From: Termitomyces sp. T153
Taxonomy: Eukaryota > Basidiomycota > Agaricomycetes > Agaricales > Lyophyllaceae
Length of the DNA stretch: 64,000 bases
NCBI GenBank assembly: GCA_018296165.2
Contig: JACKQL020000026.1
Coordinates: forward strand, 186,001-250,000
Direction: 5' to 3'
A model generated the notes under the pieces. It did not search any database, was not told the DNA's origin, and saw nothing but the letters and a program-made list of their open reading frames with translations. Made by a program: the position numbers and the translations under genes. Below are positions 1-16,538 of the stretch, one piece after another; the stretch's first letter is position 1, and each line of letters opens with the position of its first letter.

Positions 1-4840
<4,840 letters not shown>

Positions 4841-5074
4841 AAATTTCATTTTGACTTGACTGGTCGCTTTGTTATATCACTGTTGTATACTACCACGCGC
4901 AAATTCTTTTATCATTCATGGTTGACTAAATCCTTTCTCGAGCGCTGATTGCCAGTCATGGATATGATACTTATACTGTGTGATGAAATTGAACGAAGTG
5001 TCAAGCATATAGTAAAAGAGAATGCAAAGTGATGAACTGTTAAGTTTCCAAATATCCGATAAGTAACGATAGAA
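4841..5074. other. Short convergent intergenic gap
   Basis: This 234 bp separates the PRP8 stop from the stop of the PH-domain gene on the other strand. It must hold both 3' UTRs and both poly(A) sites. It is AT-rich and I see no further gene in it. Confidence 0.8.
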
Positions 5075-8000
5075 TTACACGCTCACAATCCCAAGAGAAA
5101 CAACTGAACTTGGACGCGAGAGTGAGATCAGCTTGCGTTCAGCGTCAAGAGGCAACTTATCCTCTTCTGCAGCTAGTGGTTCTGTATCTGAACCCATGAC
5201 AGATATAGGCTTGCCCCGCCGAGGAGGCGGAGGCAATGGCATGATCTCGGAATGGAATTCAGGGAGGGCACGCGGGAATGATGGATGTGATATCACGGGA
5301 GTTTGAATTTGCAAGAAACTGCTGAGGTCCTCTCGGTGCAACTCAATCTTCTCTGCAATTGGTGTTTCCGGAGGAGAGACAGTTGAGCCATTTACTGCTG
5401 GAAATGGGCGACTGAACGGCGCAACTCCGCTGAGGACATCTGATGGTAACTGAGATTGAGGAGACAATGTCGTAGGCGGAGACGGTGCACTAAAGATTCG
5501 GGGTCGTTTGAATGGGTTCGAGAGTGGCAGGGAGGCGGTTATGGAGTGTGATCCTGTAGGTGTTGGTGGTAGAGGGTCCCTAGGTGGAGGAGATCGTGGG
5601 GAAGGAGCAACGAGGACGGGTGTTGGCGAGACAGAAATACCGTTTGTTGAATACGTCGGTTTAGGTGGAAAACTCCCTGTAGATGTCCTTCTGTGTGATT
5701 TTGACGGTATTTCGTCAGGACGAGGTGGTAATACACTTGTGGGGGGAGGTTTAGGGGCTATCATAGAGAATCTAAATGCACGACGTGAAACAGAATTACG
5801 GAATGAAGACTTGGCCGGTGGCGTTGGAGTGGTTTCTGGGGATGTTGCATCTTGATCAGGTGCAGGAGGAAGGGCAGACGTTGGTGCAGGACGCTGAGGG
5901 GGCATTGATAGTCTGTGGCTTGATGTTGGGCGAGAGGCAGAGGGTGACTGTAAGGAACTCGTAGCACTGAGTACTGAGGAACCTGAGGCTCGCTTGGAGA
6001 AGGACGGTAGGCTGGAAACAAAGCTCTTCTGAGTGGTCACGGAGTGCGTGGAAAGAGTCTCGCTTCTTGGAGTCAATTCTGCAGACAAACGTCCCACTCG
6101 TGTACTAGACGCTTGATTCGTAGGAATAGATGGCGGGGGACCACTGGGCGGCGAATGTCTGCGAGGCAATATGCCTTGCTTTGACCATCGCCGCGAGCTT
6201 CGCTTAGTACCACTGCTCATCTTGTCCACAGCTGCCGAATTTTCCGTCGAAGCCGATGTAGACACAGACTGTATGGATGGTACTTTAGGCCGTTCAGGTG
6301 TGCCAAAGGTAAACCCTGACGCAGCATTGTCCGTCTCTGCCTTACCTGAGACCGTAACGTCAGCATCAACGGACTCTCCGGGTCGCGCCGGCCCGGCAGA
6401 AGTCCAACGCTTTCGCGGAGGAGGCTGAAGAGATGCTGCACCCAACGAGAGTGATCGATTGGTCCTATCAGTCTTGATAGGAATGGGTTCCGCAGACGAC
6501 GTTGACATCATTGTCGATGCCCATTGTATGGGACGGTCAATGGCAATTCTCCGATCCAGACGATATTCCGGTAACCCAGAGCCTGAAATAGGCAGACTGG
6601 CATGGGTCATGACAGAGTGAGGGCGTGGACTTGTGTCTGCAGTTGGCCGACCGAGGAGATAATCACCCACGCTCCCGAAAGAATCCTCTTGAGGATCTCT
6701 GTCTTTCTCATGTTGTGAGTCGATGGATGTCGCCCGAGAACCGGACCGAGGTCGCGTAGATCCAGAGAGTAAGCCTCTAAGAGCCGAGACGGCATTTGTG
6801 GATCCAGACCTTGATACTGTCGCCTGTGAGTGGCGGGACGATACCGATGATGCATAGTTACGCTCAGTTGTTGCGGACCCATTCTGAGTTGACCCATTCT
6901 GTGATATTTTAGGCTTTGTTGTTCCAGATGGAGTGATGAGACCCTGGGCACGCATAGAAAGCATTACGTCCATATCGCCACGAGGCTCGAATCCTACACC
7001 TTCGAGGATAGGCAAGCCAGCTCGAATAGTCCTATTGTATCTTTGATCAAAAAGAACAAAAAGACGTAAACGTTGAATTTACCTTTGGCTCAGGATCGCC
7101 GACTTTATGGCTGTGATCCATTTCTGGGCCTCGACTGGATCTGTTATATGTAAGAACCACATATTTCGTCCATTTTCTTCACAATTAAGCTCCTTCTTCA
7201 TGGCACCAACATCTACCCCTCCAACTTTGACAACGTGTTTACGGCCACCTACTTCCTCCTCGGATATGAAGACAACACTGTCTTCGTTGATTGCCAAGCG
7301 TTCCATCTCTTTCTCCTCGCCGGCTGAAGACTTGAAGAGGTGTAAATATGATGGAGACGGTCCTGAACTCCGTGTGACAAGGGAATTTGGTGACGATAAG
7401 ACCATGAATCTACGGCGCCAATTCTTGGAAAGGGCGAAGATTCGAAGCGATGATGATTGATAATATTTATCGAGCATGGTCCCGGATTGTTGGTATTGGT
7501 CTATGAGTGTGAACGAGGATGGAAAGGGAGGGAAGGGAGAGAAAGATATCGAATCCTTTCGACGGTGCACAGGTGGGCCGAAAGATATAGGAGAAGGTGA
7601 GTTGAGAGATGTGGAAACAGCGTTGAAAATATCAGCTTGCTGCTCGCTATCTGCTGTAGTAGTTGGGCATCCTTGTTCCTGTCTTTGAACCTCCTTCCCT
7701 TCAGCTACCTCGACACTTTCATCTAGTGAGTGTGTTTCCGGCGTCGGCATAACTTGAAGACCGATAGAATAGGCTGCGGCCTCCCTTAGTCTGTCGCGCT
7801 CTTCATCTTCCTCATATCTCCTGGCGGCGCTAATTTCTATAACGTCGGGAAGGATATAAGGCATTGGAGGAGGTTCTCTTAATATGACCGGTCTTTTGCG
7901 TCCGAATTTCAGGTTTAGAGCGTCCGAAGCAGCAACAAAAATACTTCCTCGAGCTTTTTTCGTGGGCATTGCATCCGCGGTTGAAGGTCGAGCAGATTCA

Positions 8001-8518
8001 TACGAGGTTTTGTACCGCGAAGAAGGAAAAGGCGCGTTTGGTGCTAAGAACCCTTCGTTAGCGATGTTGTGGATTAGAAAATAATTAAGGAACAGATTAA
8101 CGCACCAAAAGGGAATGGTGCCGTTGTAGGGGAACTGTGCCCATTAAATATATTATGTACTGGCTCCTTTCCCTTATATCCAGATTGCGTTGACGCCCGA
8201 CGAGCCCTTGAGTTCGTGAATCTTTCGGAGTTGTCTCTACCCTCAGTCCAACCCGATCTTTGGGGGCTATCTGAGCGAGAGGCGAAGCGGAAAGGCATCA
8301 GGGGGCCAGATGTTGTTCGGGAGCTGTGAACTGCCATTTCGCCGGGGTGCTCCCTCGTCGAGAACGACAGACTGGCTGTGTCCTGAGATTTAAAGAGAGA
8401 AGATACAAGTTAGACGTCAATCCAGTTTCGTCAGACGAGACGGGAGTAAAAAGCTGACACGCCGAGGCACAGCCGCGTCCAAGTGATTACGACTTACTTC
8501 TTCTCCGTCTGTCCACAT
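5075..8518 (-). CDS. PH-domain protein with long Ser/Pro-rich disordered tail
   Basis: Four exons give 1,071 residues: 8518-8498 (21 nt, ATG plus six codons), 8382-8106, 8043-7083 and 7031-5075. All introns are GT-AG (115, 62 and 51 nt), phases close, and the frame stays open across each joint. The short first exon was chosen because the frame runs open upstream of the internal ATG at 8337 to a good acceptor, and the donor GTAAGT lies right after an in-frame ATG. Residues of about 285-420 form a pleckstrin-homology domain, with NWRRRFMVLSS as the early strands and EAQKWITAI as the C-terminal helix carrying the typical Trp. PH domains bind phosphoinositides or proteins at membranes; the ligand here is unknown. 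The roughly 640 residues after it are low-complexity Ser/Pro/Thr with several proline runs that could bind SH3 domains. It is host-like and CpG-rich, and I do not recognise a named orthologue. Confidence 0.85.
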
Positions 8519-10294
8519 ATCCGATACTACTTAAGGCTTCATCCGAAGCAATGCCAGCGGTGCAATTGTGCAAGGAGAACAAGGTGAACAAAATGGGCAT
8601 CTTCGATAATAGATCTTTTGTCGCTTATTTTTGCCGTGCCTTTTCGGTGCCTTAACAAACTTCTTAGGTATTTTGAAATTTGGTTATACTGAATCCCGTC
8701 ATGTTGTTGGAAAAGTTCGAGGAAGGGTCGGGAAGCAAGTTCGAGTATGAATCGTTAAGGTGAGCCTGATTTTGTGGACCTCAGGCTCTGAACACATGTC
8801 GATCTCCATTCCAGGGGTAGACATACCCCTTCGAGCTCTGAATTTATATTTCAATGGTAATGACAGTGGTCATCCAGACTTTCCTAGTTACAAATCCTAT
8901 TTTTTGCAAGTCAGCCCACATGTTCACCTCTTTTCTTTTGCGCTTCGTGGTTCTGCCGGAAAACCTGTGTGACTCACCAAAGGCACGCGTCTTACTAATT
9001 GGTTCTGAATAGAGCTCACCAAGTTTACCTACGGGTTGGCGGGCAAATTGTCTGCTCGCAGCAGCTGAGCAGTGGTTTGAGCATAAATTGTCAAACAACT
9101 TGAAGGGTTATCCGTGATCTTGAACCTATTCCCAAGAGAGCTCGCATGAATGTTGCAGTGGGTCAGAGTGTACATGGCCGTAGAGTATGATTTGTTTCTG
9201 CCTTTCCTGAAGTCGATGACTGAGTCCTGCTACAGCTCCATATAATGAAAATCGGGTGAGAATCGAGGAACAGATTTTAGGTGACGAAATGTTTGTAAGG
9301 CCTTTCGGGAACATGCAGACCATCGTTGCTCCTCTCGTTGACCGGTAATACCCAGAATTCAGTTCCACATCCCCGGATACCTTCATCTATTTGTACTTCA
9401 CAGCAAAGTTCAGATCCGCCTATGTCTGTCGATACCGATGCCGAGACAGCATTTCGCAGGGTGTCATTGTTTCTTTAAGATTGTTTCTTTAAGAAAGAAC
9501 AAGGTTACATGCCTACTTATTCCTCCATTGTCAGGCTCAGTAACCCGCAGCGACAGGCTTGCATCTGATGTCGCTCGTTCTTTTCTGCTTCGTCGGAAAC
9601 GAGCTCCAGAGGTCTTAGAGATCGTGACATGGCTCGAACTCATCGTTGCAAGCCACTCGACCTTAATGTGGATATCTTGGCTGCTCCATTACTCTTCCAC
9701 GTGTCTCTTTTACATCTAAACCTAGCTCCGCCCTTATCTGTGTCGTGGTAAGGGTACGTGTACCCATTTCTTCTGATTCATACCGGCCTTGCCATTGAGA
9801 AGATTGGCCGCGGCTTCTACATCAATCGTATTGCACGAGAGCCTCTAGGATAGTATCGGGCCGGGACGTTTCTCTGTCAATAAACTGGTAACAAGAGCAA
9901 TGAGAGTGGTGTCGTTGAACACCATCAGGTTGTACTAAGGGATCATGGCCTAAAACAGTGTTTGGATGTGCTGGCTGGCTCATTCCCCACATATGCAGGG
10001 GGGCATGGCATCCCATGGCTCTTGTAGCAGTATCAATCTGTTCATAGTACCATGAAACATGGGCACCAGGCTCTCCATGCATGTGAATTGATAAAAAAAA
10101 GGCACTGTCAGTGAAACTTGTAAATAGAATGAGTTGGTCTCAAATGCAGAATCACTGATAACCTTACAAGAAAAGCACTTTGGCTGGCATCCATTTGGAC
10201 CATGATGCCAGATGTCTAGACATGTCCTAAAAAGAAAAGTAAGATTAAAAGATTTACCAGAATGCTTTGTACAGGTGTTGACAACCAGAGCTAA
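8519..10294. other. Gene-poor stretch upstream of the PH gene
   Basis: The first few hundred bases should hold the promoter of the PH-domain gene. Further right I see only short open frames. A 14-bp unit ending in TTTCTTTAAGA is repeated in direct tandem near 9467-9494. On the minus strand between about 10290 and 9820 there are two adjoining open frames, one rich in Cys pairs (around 10200-10150) and one of 86 codons ending at 9822. These could be exons of an unrecognised gene that Gy-C interrupted, but no family is recognised and the splice pattern is not convincing. Confidence 0.4.
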
Positions 10295-10299
10295 GATAG

Positions 10300-10533
10300 T
10301 GTAAGGCGTAGCCTCCACTGAATCAGACCGAGAACAGAACAAGGCCTCGCTATATTCGGGTAGCGAGTACGAGAGCGATCGAGAGAGCGATACAATGTCG
10401 TACGTGCGTAGTAGTGAGGGAAAAAAGTAAGATACCGAAAAGAGGACGGTGTGGCGAAATATATGGAAGCAAAATAAGGTTCCGTCATAACACGTGTAAG
10501 CACCGATCAGGTAGTCGTAATCGTAGGATTACA
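10300..10533 (-). repeat. Gy-C 3' LTR
   Basis: The termini are TGTAA and TTACA. It matches 58591-58823 along its length. The differences are mainly C/T and G/A at CpG sites, this copy keeping the CpG form and the right copy the decayed form. It is flanked on the left by the 5-bp duplication GATAG and on the right by the element's polypurine tract. Confidence 0.93.
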
Positions 10534-10549
10534 CCCCTCCCCATCCCGA
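10534..10549 (-). other. Gy-C polypurine tract
   Basis: Read on the minus strand this is a purine run (GGGGATGGGGAGGGG and one further base) that directly abuts the 3' LTR. This is where the plus-strand primer is made during reverse transcription of LTR elements. Its position fixes the minus orientation of Gy-C. Confidence 0.8.
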
Positions 10550-10682
10550 AAAAAGCCACGGTAAGAAAACAAAAGGGCAAGGAAGACTGGATGTACCAAA
10601 AAAAACAAACTGCTTGCACGGGTGCGTCAAAAACCCTGTGGGAAAAGCTACCGGCGGTAGGAACATGACGAAAAAGAAAAGA

Positions 10683-12516
10683 TCAAACTGACCCCTCGCC
10701 ATTTCCTGCCAACCAAACATCTAAAGCTTTATCAGTTTCCAATTCTTTTCGAGATTTCCATTCATCATGTTCAGGTTCATAACCACGAAAACGGACGAGA
10801 TACTGCCAGCCCCTACCACGCCTCCGAGAATACACGATCTTCTCAACGAAATGCTCTTCTAGACCAGTATCGGGGGCAAATACGGGACCTGGTTCCTCAA
10901 ATTCCCGCAATGGAAACAGCTCGGTGTCATTCTCGTTAAAGAACATCAACTATGAGGTGTGATACTTAGCGTATGCTTCAGGATCGTTGGAACGAAAGAC
11001 AGTCACATCCGATGAATCGGGGTGTAACTCAGTAATTGTGAACGGCCCGTCATATCGAGGCATCAACTTTGCCACTCGTTTCTCACCCCGTTTCTTGTAC
11101 TGGCATCGTCTGTCCTTGGTGTACACCAGCACTCGATCACCAATAGAAAAATCCATGTCATCAGCGTGATTCTTGGTTGCCTGTGCCGCCTGCTGGATTT
11201 TAGCCTGAAGTAAATTGTCATGGGTCGTCGATGTGTCCGTCTCAAGATGTTTGATAACAGCACGAGCCAATTTCTTCTCCAAACTGACGGGTTCTGTAGG
11301 CGCAACCAACGGAGGGATCACTCGTGGACTACGTCCAAATCGCAAATGAAATGGTGAAAATTCAGTAGACTTATTCACAGTACTCATGATGTCAAAGCGA
11401 ATATGAGGAAGAGCTTGTGACCAACCTTTCTGATTATGATCCACATGAAAATGCAAGGCCTGCACAACAGTCTTATTAGACCTCTCACTAACCCCATCTG
11501 TCTGGGGATGATAAGTGGTCGACATCTTCACCTTGACTCCAATGGATGATAGGCGGTCGAAATCTTCACCTTGACTCCAATGAGGCAAGTCAAATGTTTC
11601 CAAAATTTAGAAACAAACAGCTTATCCTGGTCACAAACAATGTCAGCAGGTAGGCCATTCTCACAGAACCAATACTCAAAAAACAACTCAGCTAACTGTG
11701 GAGCGGTCAGATCCACACAAGTGGGAATGATATGTACGTCCAAATGCATATGGTCTGTGATAAAAAGTATGCAATTAGAACTATCATCTTCAGGCAATGG
11801 ACCAACAAAATCCATAGTAACAGACTCTCCATGACCATCTGGAACTGGCAATGGATGAAGAGGCCCCATGGGATGGGATGTAGATGATTTCTAGCATTGA
11901 CATTCATGACAACCTGGGATATAAACCTCCTCAAGATCTCAATGCATTTGTGGCCAGTAGTACAACCATCTTAACACTTCATAAGCTTTTTCAAAGCTGA
12001 AGTGCCCCAGTGAGTTGTGGGCCTAACAAAATATCTTCTCTCTGATATCCCCAACCTAGGGGACCATCAAACAGGAACCAATGGACCATAACCCATTCTT
12101 GCAGGTCAATGAGGACATACCATGAGCTGCCTCAGTAAGCTTTAGACACCAAGGGTCTGTCTTGTACCCCTCTTTGATGATCTTAATCAATGACTCATCG
12201 ATTGACACAGTGGATGCAGGAACTGTGATGGTGGCCACTGTCAGTGACTCAGATCTTGCCAATGAATATGTGGCACTGATGGAGAATCAGGTCCCACCAG
12301 TAGCACTGTGTTAATGCAAGCAGAAACCACCTCATCATTCTCCATCAAAGTGTTCAATAATGAGGCCCCTGCCATGCAATCAGCTGACTCAGGGAACTCA
12401 TATGGCAACCACAATAAAGCATCTGCAATGGTATTGTCCTCCCCTTTCACATATACTATCTTGAAATCAAACTGCAACAGAAATTCCATCCAATGAGCCT
12501 GTTGCCTTGACAGATC
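10683..12516 (-). pseudogene. Gy-C pol 3' part: RNase H end, integrase, chromodomain
   Basis: On the minus strand the order is the RNase H end (VKGEDNTIADAL, 12490-12400), the zinc-binding Cys pair of integrase (near 11910), the catalytic core (MDFVGPLP near 11810 and the second Asp in CDQDKLF), the YHPQTDG block carrying the Glu (near 11500), and a chromodomain at 10870-10690 with the aromatic cage pattern WQYLVRFRGY...DEW. The chromodomain would direct integration to modified histones. Breaks: a TAG at about 10950 just before the chromodomain segment, a 38-bp tandem duplication in the core that shifts frame, and several stops between 11870 and 12060. The left 1.2 kb is still CpG-rich while the rest is CpG-poor. 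Confidence 0.9.
11506..11581. repeat. 38-bp tandem duplication in Gy-C integrase
   Basis: Two units, 11506-11543 and 11544-11581, differ at only three positions. Because 38 is not a multiple of 3, the duplication throws the integrase core out of frame. It lies where the CpG-rich part of Gy-C gives way to the CpG-poor part. Confidence 0.9.
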
Positions 12517-12520
12517 ATGC

Positions 12521-13638
12521 TGAAAGACCTATTTGTTGCTGAGCACTATTTTTGGCATTCCTGATTGGACAGCAGCTGACTATATTGAGATGGCACAAGT
12601 CACAACACAAGTCACAACACTCAACATGTGAGGCCTAGCCATGAGGTCTGGAACAACATAGCCTTTGCATGGGATTTTTAGTGACCACAAGACTTATCAA
12701 TTATGAGCCATATCATGTGGAGTCTGGACTCTGGGTCTAGAATGACAAGGCCAAGACCTTTCTTAGCAATGATTGCTAGTGACTTTCCTGGCAACAACAC
12801 TAGCTCCTCTACAAAAATGGACATATTGACAGTCATGTGATTTCATACTTATCATTTTTCTTGTCAAGCTTACAAACATACTTGAATGGCATCTACACTT
12901 CAGGTATTGACATCAGACATGCTCTTTTCTTGTGATTTATTACCTTTACACATCATATCAACTTCACTTACTTTTTACTTGGTTACCAGACTGACACCTG
13001 AAATGTATCATAAACACTTTGGCAGATGCCATTGCTGGCAGTGATTATTATTCCCTTTTGTATACTATACTTACAAACAGTATAAATACTGCCTGTACAT
13101 AGAGACTAAAAACAACAAACAGAGTACTGTTTCCCCCTCTCTCTCTAAGCTTACCAGCTTAAGATTACATTTTGCTCTTTCACTTGCCCTTGACAACAAC
13201 TCAGCAACAGTCTTGCTGACCTCAACTTTGACTTTGTGTGGTACTAATCAAGGATACCCTTAACATTATTTTTGACTTAGCAACACTAGCAACTAGTTTG
13301 TGTTTGTCCCCCCCCAGCTTCTTTATCATCACTTTCCCCATTATATTCCAACTCCCCTTTCACTGCTTAATTCCCCTTTCCTTAGCAACTCTTTTGTCTT
13401 CATTCTTTTCCCCTTCCTTTGTCTAGTGACCCTCTGTTACTGTCTAGCGACTTAGGCTAGCATTAGTAACTATTTCCACTTCTTGTTCACACCACACTCT
13501 TTAGCTCTCATTCTCTGGGACAGTTACTGACTTGCCCTCTTTATTAACTTCCTACTGCCAGCTATCCTATCTAGTGACTAGTGTTAGGTCCTCTTTTTAG
13601 GTTTCCTGCATGGCACTAGGCAGCATAGGAGCACATCA
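12521..13638 (+). repeat. A2 left (5') LTR
   Basis: This 1,118-bp LTR ends in ACATCA, the reverse complement of the Gy-A LTR end seen at 35854 and 46039. It contains a TATA box in GTATAAATACTGCC (near 13079). CpG is almost absent; words that read TAGCGAC in the young copy read TAGTGAC here. Confidence 0.93.
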
Positions 13639-15240
13639 TTTTGGAGCCCACCCCAAGGGATTCTAGTTAACCATTCCACCAGAAACCAGAGCTCAAGTGA
13701 AATGTCACTTGGAAATATTGAGCAAACTCCTGCAGTCATCTTTGTCAACTCCCCAGAACTCCCCACCAGCTACTTGACCTTGACCCCTTGCTGACAAACT
13801 CAAACTGCTAGGAACCTTTGTGATGTTAGCAAAATCCTTGCTGACTTCCCAGGTGTCTTTGTCAAAAGTTTTCTTGATGCGCCCCTCTCACCTTTAACTC
13901 CAACTAACTGTATCTTCTTCCCAGAAGCTCACTCTATCCCTTCATCACCAACTAACCAGAACCCTCTTCCACTGCTACAACTGACAATTGCTACCATGAA
14001 CAATGACCCCACTGCTCAGTGTGCTAGAATGCTGCTGCACAATGACACTACAGCACCAAAGTGGGATGAGAGTCACCCCAGAGAATTACCACAATACTTC
14101 AAGGAACTCAAATACCTCTTTGCTGACTGTGGCATAGCTGGCAACACTCAAAAGAAAGAATATGTGGCTTGCTACATCTCCTATGACATGGCTGAAACCT
14201 GGCTCAGCTTACCTGAATTTGGTGACAATGTAACTATTGGCAACAACACTCCTTAACCTTACACATACCAGGAATGGAAAGCAGTAGTACTCAGGCTGTA
14301 CCCTGGCACTAACACTGATGCTCATTACAATCTTGGCAATCTTGAATGACTGGTAAACCAAACACTCAACAGTGGCTTGGCAACTTTGGGCAGGTTTTCC
14401 AACTACTATCAAGATTTACAATGTATTGCTAGATGGCTCCTTGCTAACAGCAAGCTCTACTGCAATGAGGAATGTTGCCTATTCCAGCAAGGTATCCCCA
14501 CATTGCTATGGTCTCAAATTGTTTGCTGGCTTGAAATCACTCTTCCTGACCACCACCACTTATAGCAATGTACCCCATAGTGCCAAGGCTATCACTAGTG
14601 ATGCACATATGCTATTGGTTGAGAAATGGCTCAATGACCTTGTCAGACCTGAAGGCCTTAGTGACACAAATATGCCACCTTCATTTGCTACACATCCATG
14701 TTTTTTATTGCTGGCAGTAAGCTTTGGTGATGGAACAGAGATGGCACCTACAAGCTCTTTGTCCCTACTGACCACCACTTACATGTATTGAAAGTCATGC
14801 ATGATGACTTAGGGCACAGGGGTCTTTTTGCTACCTGCTCAGCTCTCTTAGAATGCTTTTGGTGGCCTCAAGTTAGTGCTGACCTTGTGTGGTACATTTG
14901 TACTTGTCACCTCTGTCAAATCCACCAGATGACCAAGGTTTTCATTCCACTGACTGTTGCTATGCCAGTGCCCTTGTTCAGCAAGATATACATTAACACT
15001 ATGTTCATGCCACCATCCAATAAGTTCAAGTATATTATCCAAGGATGCTGTTTGCTAACTCATTACCCCAAGTTCTGCATGCTTGCTAGAGAAAACACTG
15101 AAGCTATTGCCAAATGGTTGTATGAGGATGTTATCTGTCATTAGGGAGCTCTTAGCAAAATTGTTACCAACAATGGACCTCCAATCCTGAAGGCTGTCAC
15201 TTACTTAGCAAAGAAGTACAACTTGCACCACATTCAGATC
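13639..15240 (+). pseudogene. A2 gag-pol remnant with 4.7-kb internal deletion
   Basis: A primer-binding-like TTTTGGAGCCCACC follows the LTR. Gag then runs to about 14560 and matches the intact A1 gag (PKWDES.PRELPQYFKEL...YLFADCGIA). At 14560-14570 gag, near its ITLPDHH block, jumps straight to the pol segment before integrase (TYS.VP.SAKAI). The zinc-binding part of integrase (HDDLGHRG, CHLCQ) and half of the core follow, to about 15240. The differences from A1 are mostly Arg to Cys, His or Gln, or stop, as expected from CpG loss. Confidence 0.9.
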
Positions 15241-15243
15241 TCT

Positions 15244-16538
15244 GCACAATAGTACTTGCCATGGACAACCTTCCAGCACACCTCCCCTCCCACTCCTCCA
15301 CCACTCTTCTCCTCCACACCACTCTCTCCTTCTCCAACCACTCTGTTCCCACACTAGTCAATAGCAGCACCATGGATAACTTCATTGATGAATCCCTGGT
15401 AGTGCTTGCTCCACACCACCTCCAACACCTCCCCACTCCAATCCCCCTCAAGCTCTTTGATGGTGACCCCACCCCTGCCAGAGACATCACACACTGCTTA
15501 GTAATGACCATGACCTTCACTAATGGACAACAACAAGAACTCTGGCTATTTGTCATGAAACTACACCCCTCCACTCCTGTCATCTTAGGCTTCTCCTGGC
15601 TCCACTCTACCAACCCCTACATTGACTGGCCCAGCCTCACCCTCTGCCTTGACTAGGACAATCCCACTGACTCTGGACTAGTACTCTTCAATGTCTCACC
15701 CTCCTCCAAGAACTCCAAGACTACAATTAACCAACCCTGGACTTCCCTGCAGCTCCACTCCAGGTCTGCACAGTCATTCATCATCAATGTCTGACTCAAT
15801 GGCTTGCCCAAGATACTCTCCACCCTCATTGACAGCAGTGCCTCCAGTACCTTCATCAGCAGTCAACTCAACCTCCAATGCAATGACCTTGACAAATCTC
15901 TTGAGCTCCAACTCTTCAACAGAAGCCCTGCCACTACAGGGATCACTCAATACCATGACAAAACTCTCACCCTCAACAATGATCTGCAGTTCCAGGCCTG
16001 GCTCCTCATCACCCAACTCCCTCCATTGACTCCGATCATGCTTGGACTCCTATGGCTGCAAGATGTCAACCCTAATATTGACTGGAAGAACCTGACCATT
16101 TAATTTCCTGGCCCCAAAGCAAGTCTAGCAGCCACCATCCCCCTCTGCCTCCAGTCTATCTTGGACTCTGATGTCTCCAACCCTGGTGCCAACACCTCTG
16201 GAGCAACTCAAAGCTCCTCAACCTCCAACAGCAACCCAGAAGACAAAGAAAATGCAACCCTGCCTTAGTCACCCTCAATCAAATCATGACAGCTGCCTCC
16301 CAACATACCTCAGAATCAATACAAAGGCCTGTGGTACTCCAACCAGCAATGCTCAACCCCTCCAACCAACCCTGCCACCACTCTAGACTCAACTGCTACT
16401 GCCCTGTTGTCTACCCCCATTGATTCTGGAAACCTCAACATTAAAACCATTGGCACCATCCCCTTTGCATGCATCCTACAAGATGGCAACCCTGCCTTCC
16501 AGTTACAAATCATGCCAGCCCTACCAGAGGAGCACCTC
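15244..16538 (+). pseudogene. B-outer tandem retropepsin region
   Basis: It has two protease-like domains in series. The first has its active-site loop near 15354 (LVNSST) and its second hallmark at 15578-15640 (VILGFSWLHSTNPYIDW). The second has LIDSSASSTFISSQ near 15823 and IMLGLLWLQDVNPNIDW near 16036-16085. Both are the paired motifs of gypsy retropepsins. DSG reads as NSS or DSS, as expected from CpG loss. The frame is broken by stops, and B-inner begins in the linker before RT. Confidence 0.85.

Noticed and set aside
5508..6428. Plus-strand open frames over the PH-domain gene
   Set aside because: They are opposite-strand shadows of a Ser/Pro-rich coding exon, with no start context or homology.
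13238..13426. A 62-codon frame found identically at 54794-54982
   Set aside because: The two are the same place in the two LTRs of A2, not a gene pair.
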